Shown piece by piece: positions 50,750-59,526 of a DNA stretch of 64,000 nt. The position numbers were made by a program, and so were the translations under genes. Each line of letters opens with the position of its first letter. Positions within the stretch are counted from its first letter, which is position 1. Origin of the DNA: Vibrio atlanticus (GTDB lineage: Bacteria; Pseudomonadota; Gammaproteobacteria; Enterobacterales; Vibrionaceae); contig NZ_AP025460.1 of assembly GCF_024347315.1 (NCBI RefSeq), forward strand, positions 2,604,001 through 2,668,000, read 5' to 3'. A model generated the notes under the pieces. That model searched no databases and was not told where the DNA came from. It saw nothing but the letters and a program-made list of their open reading frames with translations.

Positions 50750-51790
50750 ATGGAAACGATTCACACGCTCACTCAGTTGCTAAAGAATAGCGGTTGCCAA
50801 TACGATATCTACGACCTCGGTCGTCGTATCCAAAAGATCGACAACACCCTATTCTCTGATGTTGAGCAGGGGAAACAGCCATACCCGTTTCCACTTCAAA
50901 AACAAGCTCACTTAGCGATTAGCTACTGGAACGAACACAAGCAACCTTGGATCTGGTTCCTAAAATTCAAACTCGATGAAAGAGGCTTACTGCATCAAGG
51001 GGATGTGGGTAATTTTCTTAAGTTTGTTATCGAAGCAATGGGCACGCGTTTGAACGGTGATATCAGCGAAGAGCAACAACAAAAGCTGTCAAACAACCCT
51101 TATACCTTCAAGCCTTCTGAAGACAAAATGGCCGTATTCCATAGCCAAGTAAGAGCAGGGTTAGACCTCGCGACGAGCCAATATTACGAGCACGCTCAGC
51201 ATTACTTCACAGGTGAGCTTGGTTGGAATAACTGGAAAACGGTTGGCTTACAAGGTATCACAGATATGTGCGCGCGTTTAGGCAGCCAACAAAACGGTGT
51301 GTCAATTCGCAAAGCCATCAATAAGCTGCCATCAGAACCGCTATACGCGACGTTAGGTGCGCTTGAGCATACACAAATCAATGACAAACTCGCGCAACGC
51401 TTACAAGAGCTTGCAGAGAATGAAATCGCAAGCAAAGAGCCTGACTTGTTCTTACTGTCAGCTTTGGTTCGTGCCCTTTCCGGTGCAGAACAAGGGATCG
51501 CGAATAACATCATTAACCAAGTTCTCGCTAGTCCACGCTTAAGCCACCAAGAGGTGTTAATTGGTTTAGCTGGTCGCAGCTGGCACGCACTACAAGATCC
51601 AGCGATTGCCGAGCAATTCTTGTTGCGCCTCGCACAAACAGGCAACCAAAACCTGTTCAATCAGCTATTTGCAGATTTAGTGATGATTCCGACACTAAGA
51701 ATGGTATTTTTGCCGTTGTTGAATTCGAACCCATCACCAGAACTCGCAAACGCATTGATTGAGTTACAACAAGCGGCTAAGTCGCAATAA
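50750..51790 (+). CDS. DUF3549 family protein
   Basis: A 346-residue soluble protein whose N terminus (METIHTLTQLLKNSGC, YDIYDLGRRIQKID) and helical repeats throughout match DUF3549. No catalytic motif is visible. The function is unknown. GGAG lies before the ATG. It begins 87 bases from the divergent yqcC. The DUF3301 gene downstream is on the same strand, a pairing seen in vibrios as far as I recall. Confidence 0.82.
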   Translation: METIHTLTQLLKNSGCQYDIYDLGRRIQKIDNTLFSDVEQGKQPYPFPLQKQAHLAISYWNEHKQPWIWFLKFKLDERGLLHQGDVGNFLKFVIEAMGTRLNGDISEEQQQKLSNNPYTFKPSEDKMAVFHSQVRAGLDLATSQYYEHAQHYFTGELGWNNWKTVGLQGITDMCARLGSQQNGVSIRKAINKLPSEPLYATLGALEHTQINDKLAQRLQELAENEIASKEPDLFLLSALVRALSGAEQGIANNIINQVLASPRLSHQEVLIGLAGRSWHALQDPAIAEQFLLRLAQTGNQNLFNQLFADLVMIPTLRMVFLPLLNSNPSPELANALIELQQAAKSQ

Positions 51791-51874
51791 AAACTAGACA
51801 GAACAGCTCAGTAGTTCGTAACAATAAGCTAAAAACACGATTGGAATAGAAAGATAAAAGGAAGTGTGGACTAA

Positions 51875-52183
51875 ATGATAGATAACTTAGTGGCTATTTT
51901 GATGCTGTGCTTCTTTTGCTTTCTATTTTGGCAGCAGCGCAGGCAATCCGAGCTTGCGAAAGCTGCCATTGCGAGAAAGTGTAAAGAGCTCGACCTACAA
52001 TTATTAAGTGTCGCCTTCAACGGTCATAAACTTAAGATGCGCCATGAGCTCACGACCATTTGGCGCTGGCATACTGTGTACCATTTTGAATTTTCGGCGT
52101 TAGGTGATGACCTGTACCAAGGAAAACTGACCATGGTGGGCTTCCGCTCTATGCGGTTTGAGCTACAGCCTCATAGAATGTAA
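51875..52183 (+). CDS. DUF3301 family membrane protein
   Basis: A 102-residue protein with one N-terminal helix (LVAILMLCFFCFLFWQQ), then a basic QRRQSELAKAAIARKC segment and a small cytoplasmic domain (KLKMRHELTTIWRWHTVYHFEFS) that match DUF3301. The function is unknown. Its last 35 bases overlap the end of the convergent GNAT gene. Confidence 0.83.
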   Translation: MIDNLVAILMLCFFCFLFWQQRRQSELAKAAIARKCKELDLQLLSVAFNGHKLKMRHELTTIWRWHTVYHFEFSALGDDLYQGKLTMVGFRSMRFELQPHRM

Positions 52184-52667
52184 CGTCGCAGTGCGCGTTA
52201 TAGCTATATTCATGATAAGGGCCAAACGAATCTTGTTTGGTTTCCTTAAATTCAAACCCTAGTTTTTCTAATAACTTAATCGATGGGTTGTGGCCGACAT
52301 TCACAGTCGCAACAACATTCGTTAGGCGCTCTTCAAAACACACCAAACTTAAAAATGGTTTTAGCACCTCACTAGCAAAGCCGCGATTCCAATACTCTTT
52401 ATCCAAAATAAAGCCAAGCTCATGCCTACCCTCTTCTGCTGAAATAAAGACATGTCCAAGATATTCACGGGTTTGGTTGTGGATGATAGCGCGGCAGAAG
52501 CCGACGTTGTCTTGCAGTATCTCTTGAAATAAGAACTTCGCAGAGGCAATAGAGTGCGGCCCATTCATTTCAGAACGATTAACGGGGCAGCAATTCAACT
52601 TGATAAAGTCGTGTTGTAGCTGTTCGGTATAAGGTATCAACAGCGTTCTTGAGGTTGCTATCGTCAT
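52149..52667 (-). CDS. GNAT family N-acetyltransferase
   Basis: A 172-residue acetyltransferase of the RimJ/RimL-like group (Acetyltransf_3). The region GFILDKEYWNRGFASEVLKPFL contains motif A (RGFASE) for acetyl-CoA, and NVGHNPSIKLLEKLGFEF is motif B. The substrate is unknown; it may be a protein N terminus, an antibiotic or a small amine. AAGGAG lies 5 bases before the ATG. It overlaps the DUF3301 gene tail to tail by 35 bases. Confidence 0.87.
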   Translation of the reverse strand: MTIATSRTLLIPYTEQLQHDFIKLNCCPVNRSEMNGPHSIASAKFLFQEILQDNVGFCRAIIHNQTREYLGHVFISAEEGRHELGFILDKEYWNRGFASEVLKPFLSLVCFEERLTNVVATVNVGHNPSIKLLEKLGFEFKETKQDSFGPYHEYSYNAHCDVTFYEAVAQTA

Positions 52668-52773
52668 AAAACACTCCTTGTGTTGACCATTAGCAGAAAA
52701 GCAGATGTCGCGATCTTAGATAAAAGCTCCTGAATTAAAGAGCCCCCTAGAGAGAAGAAAAGCCTCAGATAAA

Positions 52774-53183
52774 GAAAAGCCCCGACACCGAAGTGTCAGG
52801 GCTAGGGTCTTACTCGCAGCAGTCCGGCTACTAATAAATGCTCCATGCATCATCCATAATAGTGGCTGTAATCCTTCAGCTCTTTCCTTTACTTCGCCGT
52901 CCTAGCGGTGTCCAATCATCCTGAAAGCTAACAATCCTAGTTAGCGCACATCACTTGTTCCGTGAGCGGTGTCCTTTACATCGTCCTGATGCTAATCCAA
53001 CCCTTTAAATCCTAAAGGTGTCCATTGTCATTCCGTTGCAGCTAACTTCCTGTTAACTGACTGTATCCCTACAATGTCCTTACGCTCCATGCTTGACTAC
53101 TCAATCCTAAGTAACCAAATCTTCATCCTGAAGATAACCAAATCCTTGGTGCTTTCCTGTTCCGTGTCAGAATCCTTCCGACA
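52774..53183 (-). ncRNA. csrB: CsrB-family regulatory RNA
   Basis: On the minus strand, about 410 bases contain 27 GGA triplets by my count, about 15 of them as AGGA, many in hairpin loops, separated by short stems. GGA-rich loops are the binding sites of CsrA, and the RNA would hold CsrA away from mRNAs. The 5' end GTCGGAAGG begins with a small hairpin as in E. coli CsrB, and the 3' end is an intrinsic terminator with a TTCGG-type loop. A UvrY/VarA-type site lies 160 bases upstream. No ORF is supported. Vibrios usually have several such RNAs; which copy this is, I cannot tell. Confidence 0.88.
52775..52803 (-). terminator. Terminator of the CsrB-family RNA
   Basis: On the minus strand AGCCCTGACAC pairs with GTGTCGGGGCT around TTCG, with one mismatch, and TTTTCTTT follows. 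Confidence 0.9.
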
Positions 53184-53189
53184 AGGTTT

Positions 53190-53218
53190 AATTTACGCGA
53201 TTTACGATTTGGGACAAT
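53190..53218 (-). promoter_or_regulatory. Putative promoter of the CsrB-family RNA
   Basis: On the minus strand TAAATT (53195-53190) is an acceptable -10 about 7 bases before the likely 5' end; the -35 area at 53213-53218 reads ATTGTC and is poor, as expected for an activator-dependent promoter. Confidence 0.5.
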
Positions 53219-53340
53219 AGATTTGCATCACACTTTGAATTCATTAAAGTTGTTAATTATATAAAACAACAAAAAATCAATCACTTAACCATATGCACCT
53301 CAATATATCTAGCAATGTATTCGTGTTATCTCACAACCTT

Positions 53341-53358
53341 TGTAAGAGATCTCTCACA
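53341..53358 (-). promoter_or_regulatory. VarA/UvrY/GacA-type activator site
   Basis: The minus strand reads TGTGAGAGATCTCTTACA, an 18-base near-palindrome that fits the GacA-family consensus TGTAAG-N6-CTTACA and, as I recall, the E. coli csrB UvrY site. It lies about 160 bases before the RNA's predicted 5' end. Confidence 0.85.
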
Positions 53359-53435
53359 AGCTATGGGCGGTTTTATGATTCGCTATCACTCACCAGAGCG
53401 AGTAAAATGGCTGAAGACTAAAAATGGAGGTCAAC

Positions 53436-53723
53436 ATGCTGACAAAAGATGTGTCTGAAGAGTTGAAATCAGTGCTTGAAGGACTGCAAGCACAAGGGAA
53501 AGAGCCTACAGTTGCTTTAGTTAAAGCTCGTATGAGTACATCGGTTCCGATGCCCGCTTTAATCACAACCATCAAGAGCTGGAAAGGCGCGAATCGCGTT
53601 CCTAAAGTTGAAGTCGCGACACAAGAAGAGCCTGCACTTGATCGTGTTAGCCAACTGGAAAAGCAAATCCTTGAACTTACCGCCCGCGTTGCCACGCTAG
53701 AAGCCAAGTTAACTGATCAATAA
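53436..53723 (+). CDS. Small protein with KfrA-like N-terminal domain and coiled coil
   Basis: A 95-residue protein. Residues about 8-55 (GKEPTVALVKARMSTSVPMP, then LITTIKSWKG) resemble the helix-turn-helix N-terminal domain of plasmid KfrA proteins, and residues about 65-92 (RVSQLEKQILELTARVATLE) form a heptad coiled coil. It is likely a dimeric DNA-binding protein; this is inference. The frame allows ATG at 53424, but GGAGG sits 5 bases before 53436. It is transcribed away from the CsrB-family RNA, with the activator site between them. Confidence 0.7.
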   Translation: MLTKDVSEELKSVLEGLQAQGKEPTVALVKARMSTSVPMPALITTIKSWKGANRVPKVEVATQEEPALDRVSQLEKQILELTARVATLEAKLTDQ

Positions 53724-53771
53724 ATTAACTGGTCAATAAGTTAACTGAGCAATAAGCTAACTGAGAAATAG
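53709..53771 (+). repeat. Four tandem 16-base repeats
   Basis: TTAACTGATCAATAAA, TTAACTGGTCAATAAG, TTAACTGAGCAATAAG and CTAACTGAGAAATAG stand head to tail at 53709, 53725, 53741 and 53757. The first unit supplies the stop codon of the KfrA-like gene. It ends just before the next gene. Confidence 0.92.
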
Positions 53772-53777
53772 AACACT

Positions 53778-54221
53778 ATGAAAATATGGGTTGATGCGGA
53801 CGCTTGTCCTAAGGTTATCCGAGAAACAATCGTACGCGCAGCTGAGCGCACAGGGGTTGAATGTACCTTCGTGGCAAACCATCTGGTTCCTGTCCCTAAA
53901 CGCAATAACATCCACTCAATTCAAGTCCCAAGCGGATTTGATATTGCAGATGATGAAATCGTAAAACGCACTGAACCCGGTGATCTCGTGATTACATCCG
54001 ATATCCCTCTCGCCGATGAAGTGATCACCAAAGGTGGTCAAGCACTTAGCTCTCGTGGCGAGCTCTACACCAAAGAAACCATCAAAGCGCGCCTGAACAT
54101 TCGTGACTTTATGGATACCATGCGTTCAAGCGGCATCCAAACGGGTGGACCAAGCGCCCTCTCACAGACCGATCGTCGTGAGTTCGCGAATCACCTTGAT
54201 CGCCTGCTAGCAAAGCGCTAA
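53778..54221 (+). CDS. YaiI/YqxD (DUF188) family protein
   Basis: A 147-residue protein of the UPF0178/DUF188 family, related to PIN-type nucleases in fold. The N-terminal motif [14 protein letters not shown] is the family hallmark, with acidic positions in [13 protein letters not shown]; the C-terminal [21 protein letters not shown] is also typical. The molecular role is not known. Only the tandem repeats separate it from the KfrA-like gene, so they may be read together. Confidence 0.88.
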   Translation: MKIWVDADACPKVIRETIVRAAERTGVECTFVANHLVPVPKRNNIHSIQVPSGFDIADDEIVKRTEPGDLVITSDIPLADEVITKGGQALSSRGELYTKETIKARLNIRDFMDTMRSSGIQTGGPSALSQTDRREFANHLDRLLAKR

Positions 54222-54304
54222 TCATTAAGAAACATTGATATTCGTTCATAGCCAAAACCGTAAACCTGTAGATACGTTTGTCGACATACTCCGTTCTTGT
54301 TACT

Positions 54305-54326
54305 TAACACTTGATACTAAGTGTTA
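54305..54326 (+). other. Stem-loop downstream of the YaiI-family gene
   Basis: TAACACTT and AAGTGTTA pair around a 6-base loop. Only CTTTAAC follows, so termination here is uncertain. Confidence 0.4.
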
Positions 54327-54439
54327 CTTTAACGGAGTATTGATGATCCATCTTGCCACCATCTCTTCTTTTTAAATCATCCCAATTTTCTACACTCTTT
54401 CAGATCACTTTCCGTGATTGGTACACCATAATTTCGATC

Positions 54440-54462
54440 AAAAAAAACCTGCACGAGGCAGG
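54440..54462 (-). terminator. abgT terminator
   Basis: CCTGC and GCAGG form a short GC-rich stem (54448-54462) around ACGAG, with eight A before it that give a U tract on the minus strand. Confidence 0.85.
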
Positions 54463-54498
54463 CTTTAAAATCTAACAATATGACTTGTACTAACGTTA

Positions 54499-56085
54499 CT
54501 ACGGCGTGTAGAACGTTGCTGCACCTGGGCCTACTGGAAGACCAAACACGAACACCCATAGGTAGAACAAGATGCTCCAACCGAACATAAAGCAGATTGA
54601 GTATGGAAGCATTGTAGCAATCAGAGTACCGATACCAAGGTTCTTCATGTAACGCGTCGCTACAGCAAGAATAAGACCGAAGTAGCTCATCATTGGTGTA
54701 ATGATGTTCGTCGTTGAATCACCGATACGGTAAGCTGCTTGAATCGTTTCTGGTGCGTAACCAACAAGCATTAGCATAGGTACAAAGATAGGTGCTGTTA
54801 CTGCCCACTGAGCAGAAGCCGAACCGATCATTAGGTTAATGAAGCCACACATTAGGATAAATGCAAAGAACAACATTGGGCCAGTAAGACCGATATCTTG
54901 TAAGAAGCTAGCGCCACCAACAGCGATTACTTGACCAAAGTTAGTCCACTTAAAGAAAGCAACAAACTGTGCAGCAAAGAATACAAGAACAATGTACATG
55001 CCCATTGAAGACATAGACGTTGCCATCGCATTGATCACGTCACGATCGTTCTTCATTGAACCGGTAACTTTACCGTAAACAAAACCAGGAATAGCGAAGA
55101 ATACAAAGATAAACGCAACAATACTCTTCAAGAATGGAGAACCCGAAACCGTACCAGACGCTGAACGTAGAACACCGTCAGCTGGAACGATAGTCCACGC
55201 TAGAAGTGCAGAAACAGCCAATACAGCAATACCTGCTAGTTTTAGACCTTTCTTCTCAACATCCGTCAGTCTGCCCATCGAATCATTTGATAAATCTTCA
55301 GAAGCTTCTTCGTCGTTGTATTTACCCAACTTAGGTTCAACAATCTTCTCAGTTACAAATGCACCTGTAATCGCGATGAAGAAAGTAGAAACAAACATGA
55401 AGTACCAGTTTGACTCAGGACCAACCGTGTAAGACGGGTCAATCATCTGTGCCGCTGTTTCTGTAATACCAGAAAGCAGTGGGTCAACCGTACCGATAAG
55501 TAGGTTTGCAGAGTAACCACCTGACACACCAGCGAATGCCGCAGCAAGACCAGCAAGAGGGTGACGACCTAAAGAATGGAAAAGCATTGCTGCTAGTGGA
55601 ATAAGTACCACATAGCCAAGCTCTGATGCTGTGTTAGAGATAATACCTGCAAACACAACCGTTACTGTAACCATACGCTTAGAAGCACCCATTACCATGC
55701 CACGCATTGCAGCAGATAGTAGACCTGAGTGTTCAGCAATCGCTACACCAAGCATAGCAACAAGTACAGTACCTAGTGGAGCAAAACCAACAAAGTTCTT
55801 AACTAAGTTAGTCACAATAAGTTGTAGACCTTCTGCGTTAAGCAGACTTACAACGTGGATCATGCCGTCAGCAGCACGACCTTTAGCACCTTCTGGTCGA
55901 GGGTCCATAACAGACACTTCGAAGTAACCAGCAATACCTGAAGTAACGAGGATTGCTAAGCAGAAGATTGCGAAAAGAGTGATTGGGTGGGGTAATAGGT
56001 TCCCCAAATATTCAACGCCATCTAAAAAGCGAGTAAAAATAGGTTTTTTAGGCGAATTGTTTTTTATTGAAGCTGATGAACTCAT
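54499..56085 (-). CDS. AbgT family transporter
   Basis: A 528-residue inner-membrane protein of the AbgT family, with about 9-11 helices and typical segments GNLLPHPITLFAIFC, GFAPLGTVLVAMLGVAIAEHSG, FAGVSGGYSANLLIGTVDPLL and DSTTNIITPMMSYFGLILAVA. E. coli AbgT imports p-aminobenzoyl-glutamate; other members (MtrF, YdaH) export sulfonamides or p-aminobenzoate. No abg hydrolase genes are near, so its substrate is not set. The ATG at 56085 has GGAGGG upstream; the longer frame to 56169 has no support. Confidence 0.92.
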   Translation of the reverse strand: MSSSASIKNNSPKKPIFTRFLDGVEYLGNLLPHPITLFAIFCLAILVTSGIAGYFEVSVMDPRPEGAKGRAADGMIHVVSLLNAEGLQLIVTNLVKNFVGFAPLGTVLVAMLGVAIAEHSGLLSAAMRGMVMGASKRMVTVTVVFAGIISNTASELGYVVLIPLAAMLFHSLGRHPLAGLAAAFAGVSGGYSANLLIGTVDPLLSGITETAAQMIDPSYTVGPESNWYFMFVSTFFIAITGAFVTEKIVEPKLGKYNDEEASEDLSNDSMGRLTDVEKKGLKLAGIAVLAVSALLAWTIVPADGVLRSASGTVSGSPFLKSIVAFIFVFFAIPGFVYGKVTGSMKNDRDVINAMATSMSSMGMYIVLVFFAAQFVAFFKWTNFGQVIAVGGASFLQDIGLTGPMLFFAFILMCGFINLMIGSASAQWAVTAPIFVPMLMLVGYAPETIQAAYRIGDSTTNIITPMMSYFGLILAVATRYMKNLGIGTLIATMLPYSICFMFGWSILFYLWVFVFGLPVGPGAATFYTP

Positions 56086-56472
56086 CAGTTCCCTCCTTGT
56101 AGTGATTCCTGTGCAATTGTGACAAAGATGTTTAAATTGCCCGCGCAGATTACTCGACAAAAGGGTCAATTAGAAATCGTAAATGTTACAAAGTGTGTAA
56201 CAAACCATTCTTTTTAACTTAATAAAAACAAAAAATTAGCAAATAACTCCAATTAAAGTATGAAAGTTAGGTTTATAGTTGGTATGGATGCATTCATTCG
56301 GTTTATGCTTGCGCTTGTAAGCCATTGATAAAGTGACAAATAAGAAACAGCGTACGCTAAGTGAGCACATACTCTCCTGCAAAGTTCCTCTCGAAGGAAA
56401 AGAAAAACAGACAAATGAATGAAGTTTGACTTTCCCCTCGTTTTTACACTCATGTCACATCAAATTGACTGA
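56086..56472. other. Intergenic region between rpmJ2 and the AbgT gene
   Basis: I see no supported gene here. It is AT-rich and must contain the promoter of the AbgT gene and the 3' end of the L31/L36 transcript. A minus-strand ORF of 66 codons at 56253-56453 is without a ribosome site or family resemblance. The small stem TTCCT/AGGAA near 56385-56399 has no U tract. Confidence 0.6.
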
Positions 56473-56598
56473 CTATTTTTGAACCGCTTTGAATCTCGGG
56501 TTGGATTTGCAGATGACATAGAGACGGCCTCTACGCTTTACTATTTGGCAATCTGGGTGACGGCTTTTCGCACTTTTCAGTGATTTCACAACTTTCAT
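56473..56598 (-). CDS. rpmJ2: 50S ribosomal protein L36, zinc-independent paralogue
   Basis: A 41-residue protein read from the ATG at 56598 to TAG at 56473: [15 protein letters not shown], then [20 protein letters not shown] and FKAVQK. It is plainly the YkgO type of L36. It has two Cys but not the CxxC-plus-Cys-His zinc ribbon of the standard protein, so it can replace it when zinc is short. It begins 1 base after the L31 type B stop, so the two genes are one operon. The gene is short enough to escape normal length cut-offs. Confidence 0.95.
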   Translation of the reverse strand: MKVVKSLKSAKSRHPDCQIVKRRGRLYVICKSNPRFKAVQK

Positions 56599-56599
56599 T

Positions 56600-56860
56600 C
56601 TATTTCGCTCCCTTACCTAATTGACCAAAACGACGAGTGAAGTTCGCAACGCGTCCCTCTTTATGTAGCACTCGCTGTTTACCCGTATAGAAAGGATGCG
56701 ACTTTGACGACACCTCAATCGTGAAGTAAGGATAAGTATTTCCGTCTTCCCATTCGATAGTGCGATCTGTTTTCAATGTTGATCCGATTAAGAAGTACTC
56801 ATCGACACTGGTGTCATGAAAAACCACGGGGCGGTAATCAGGGTGGATATTCGGTTTCAT
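56600..56860 (-). CDS. rpmE2: 50S ribosomal protein L31 type B (zinc-independent)
   Basis: An 86-residue L31 of the YkgM type: [48 protein letters not shown]. It has no Cys at all, thus no zinc site. In zinc starvation it takes the place of zinc-containing L31 and frees that metal. GGGAAA lies before the ATG, and a Zur-like palindrome is 23 bases farther up. Confidence 0.95.
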
Positions 56861-56882
56861 TGTATTTCCCTTAAATGGCTAA

Positions 56883-56906
56883 TTTGATATGTTATAACAT
56901 ATCAAA
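56883..56906 (-). promoter_or_regulatory. Zur operator upstream of rpmE2-rpmJ2
   Basis: The centre GATATGTTATAACATATC is a perfect palindrome that extends to 24 bases (TTT and AAA at the ends). It agrees with the Zur box pattern with its central GTTATAAC. Zur with zinc would block the rpmE2 promoter here. Confidence 0.85.
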
Positions 56907-56984
56907 TGATAATTATTATCAAAAGAAAAACAAGTGATTTTATGATATTTTTCCGTCTTAACTGAAACCAGAGAACACCTTGCT

Positions 56985-57680
56985 ATGTACACCATTGAAC
57001 CTGTTGGCTTTATTGAGTCTCCTTATAAAGAGAAGTTCGCTGTGCCAAGACAGCCTAGGTTAGTACCCACTTCTACCTCAAGAGTAAGGCTAGTTGAAGC
57101 AGCGAACTGCCTTGAGTCTGTTCGTGATATTGAACAATTTAGCCATGTGTGGTTGTTGTTTTTGTTCGATAAGAACCTTGAAGCAGGATGGAAACCAACC
57201 GTGAGGCCACCTCGCCTTGGCGGGAACGAACGTATTGGTGTATTCGCGTCTCGTGCCACATTCAGACCGAATGGAATAGGCATGTCTGCAGTTGAACTCA
57301 AAGGGGTATCTCAAGAAAAGGGACAAACTTGGTTGGACTTGGGCAGTGTTGATCTCGTTGACGGCACACCGATCATCGACATCAAACCTTATATCCCCTA
57401 CTCGGATTCAATTCCCGATGCACTAGGGGGGTTTGCCGCCGATGAACCAGCAGTGCTCGACGTTAACTTCTCGCAACAAGCGCAAAGTAAGCTCGCAAGC
57501 CACCCACAAGCACGCCATATCATTCAGGTGATCAAAGAAGTATTAGGCCAAGATCCTCGCCCTGCCTATAAGAAAGGGAAACCTGACAACAAGGAATATG
57601 CGGTAAATTTGTTCGATCTTAACGTGAAATTCGTGGTTGAAACGCTTTTCATCAATGTAACTGACATTGAACGCTTTTGA
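56985..57680 (+). CDS. trmO: tRNA-t6A37 methyltransferase TrmO (TsaA)
   Basis: A 231-residue protein that methylates the threonylcarbamoyladenosine at position 37 of certain tRNAs with SAM. The TsaA-like beta-barrel domain occupies about 1-150 (MYTIEPVGFIESPYKEKFAVP, IGVFASRATFRPNGIGMSAV, VDLVDGTPIIDIKPYIPYSD); the C-terminal domain with DPRPAYKKG follows. It matches E. coli YaeB in length and lies near proS as there. It is divergent from the L31/L36 operon. Confidence 0.93.
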   Translation: MYTIEPVGFIESPYKEKFAVPRQPRLVPTSTSRVRLVEAANCLESVRDIEQFSHVWLLFLFDKNLEAGWKPTVRPPRLGGNERIGVFASRATFRPNGIGMSAVELKGVSQEKGQTWLDLGSVDLVDGTPIIDIKPYIPYSDSIPDALGGFAADEPAVLDVNFSQQAQSKLASHPQARHIIQVIKEVLGQDPRPAYKKGKPDNKEYAVNLFDLNVKFVVETLFINVTDIERF

Positions 57681-57781
57681 GATCCCAAATAGGCTGATAT
57701 TATATGCGGCTATATCAGATTTGCTGTGGTTACGAACGACAGCAAGTTTTCTTTTATCAATGATGAAACGGATACCATAGA

Positions 57782-59497
57782 ATGCGTACCAGTAACTACC
57801 TTCTTTCTACTCTGAAAGAGACTCCAAACGACGCAGAAGTTATCAGCCACCAGCTGATGCTACGTGCAGGTATGATCCGTAAGCTAGCTTCAGGTTTATA
57901 TACTTGGCTACCTACTGGTCTACGTGTACTGCGTAAAGTCGAAAATATCGTTCGCCAAGAGATCGATAATGCAGGTGCCGTTGAAATCTTGATGCCCGTA
58001 GTTCAACCGTTTGAGCTTTGGGAAGAGACTGGCCGTTCTGAAAAGATGGGTCCTGAGCTACTTCGTTTCACAGACCGTCATTCTCGTCCATTTGTTCTTA
58101 GCCCAACAGCAGAAGAAGTGGTAACGAGCCTAGTACGTAACGAGATCAGCTCTTACAAACAGCTACCTCTAAACCTGTACCAAATCCAGACTAAATTCCG
58201 TGATGAACGCCGCCCTCGTTTTGGCGTAATGCGTGCTCGTGAATTCTCTATGATGGATGCGTACAGCTTTGATATCGATAAAGAAGGCTTAGAAAAGTCT
58301 TACCAAGCGATGCACGATGCTTACTGTAAAGCATTTGACCGCATGGGCCTTGAGTACCGTCCAGTATTAGCAGACTCTGGCGCAATCGGTGGCAGCGGCT
58401 CTCAAGAGTTCCACGTTCTTGCTGAAAGCGGCGAAGACCTAATCGCATTCTCTTCAGAATCTGATTACGCAGCGAACATCGAGAAAGCAGAAGCACTAGC
58501 TCCAACGACTGAAGCGGCAGCGCCAACTCAAGAGATGGAACTGGTTGATACGCCAAACGCAAAAACAATCGCAGAATTGGTAGAGCAACACGGTTTAGCA
58601 ATCGAGAAGACAGTTAAGACTCTATTCGTTAAAGCTTCTGATGAAGTAGACGCTGATATCATCGCGCTAATCATCCGTGGCGACCACGAGCTTAACGAAG
58701 TGAAAGCAGAGAACCTTCCACAGGTTGCTTCTCCGCTAGAGATGGCTTCTGAAGAAGAAATCCGTGCACTTGTTGGTGCTGGTCCTGGTTCACTTGGCCC
58801 TGTTGGTCTAGAGCTACCATTCATCGTTGACCGTTCTGTTGCTGTAATGAGTGACTTCGGCGCTGGCGCAAACGTAGATGGTAAGCACTACTTCGGCATC
58901 AACTGGGGGCGTGACGTAGAGCTTGCTCAAGTTGAAGACCTACGTAACGTTGTTGAAGGCGACCTTAGCCCATGTGGTCAAGGTACTATCCAACTTAAGC
59001 GTGGTATCGAAGTTGGTCACATCTTCCAACTAGGTAATACTTACTCTAAAGCAATGAACTGTAACGTGCTTGGTCCTGATGGTAAGAGCGTAATCCTAGA
59101 AATGGGGTGTTACGGTATCGGTGTTTCACGTGTTGTTGCATCTGCTATCGAGCAAAACCACGATAAGTTCGGTATCACTTGGCCAGACGCACTAGCACCA
59201 TTCCAAGTTGCTATCGTACCAATGAACATGCACAAATCTGAGCGCGTTAAAGAAGCAGCTGAGAAGCTCTACGCTGAATTAACGGCTATGGGAATCGAAG
59301 TACTATTTGATGACCGCAAAGAGCGCCCAGGTGTTATGTTTAAAGATATCGAGCTAGTGGGTATCCCTCACACTATCGTTATCGGTGATCGCAGCATGGA
59401 CGAAGGTAACTTTGAATACAAAAACCGTCGTACTGGTGATAAAGAAGCAATCGCTATGGACACGGTTATCGAGCACCTTACAGCTCAACTAGCTTAG
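57782..59497 (+). CDS. proS: Prolyl-tRNA synthetase (bacterial type)
   Basis: A 571-residue class II synthetase. The catalytic core has motif 2 in [29 protein letters not shown] sequence near residue 140 and motif 3 in [14 protein letters not shown] near 440. An INS editing domain (about 225-380), which removes mischarged Ala, lies between them, and the C-terminal anticodon domain follows ([14 protein letters not shown] region). The length is that of E. coli ProS (572). Its natural terminator is split by the insertion sequence downstream. Confidence 0.96.
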   Translation: MRTSNYLLSTLKETPNDAEVISHQLMLRAGMIRKLASGLYTWLPTGLRVLRKVENIVRQEIDNAGAVEILMPVVQPFELWEETGRSEKMGPELLRFTDRHSRPFVLSPTAEEVVTSLVRNEISSYKQLPLNLYQIQTKFRDERRPRFGVMRAREFSMMDAYSFDIDKEGLEKSYQAMHDAYCKAFDRMGLEYRPVLADSGAIGGSGSQEFHVLAESGEDLIAFSSESDYAANIEKAEALAPTTEAAAPTQEMELVDTPNAKTIAELVEQHGLAIEKTVKTLFVKASDEVDADIIALIIRGDHELNEVKAENLPQVASPLEMASEEEIRALVGAGPGSLGPVGLELPFIVDRSVAVMSDFGAGANVDGKHYFGINWGRDVELAQVEDLRNVVEGDLSPCGQGTIQLKRGIEVGHIFQLGNTYSKAMNCNVLGPDGKSVILEMGCYGIGVSRVVASAIEQNHDKFGITWPDALAPFQVAIVPMNMHKSERVKEAAEKLYAELTAMGIEVLFDDRKERPGVMFKDIELVGIPHTIVIGDRSMDEGNFEYKNRRTGDKEAIAMDTVIEHLTAQLA

Positions 59498-59526
59498 TAA
59501 TCCGATTACTCGCTAGATATACATTG

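Noticed and set aside
52774..53183. Reading the TCC-rich stretch as a plus-strand repeat array or CRISPR-like region
   Set aside because: Units are irregular and not spaced evenly; on the minus strand it makes full sense as a GGA-rich CsrB RNA with terminator and promoter.
53390..53707. 105-codon minus-strand ORF opposite the KfrA-like gene
   Set aside because: It lies fully across a better gene with GGAGG start and coiled-coil pattern; its Ser/Arg-rich sequence is typical of a shadow frame.
56253..56453. 66-codon minus-strand ORF between the L36 gene and the AbgT gene
   Set aside because: No ribosome site, no family resemblance, unusual composition; it looks like chance.
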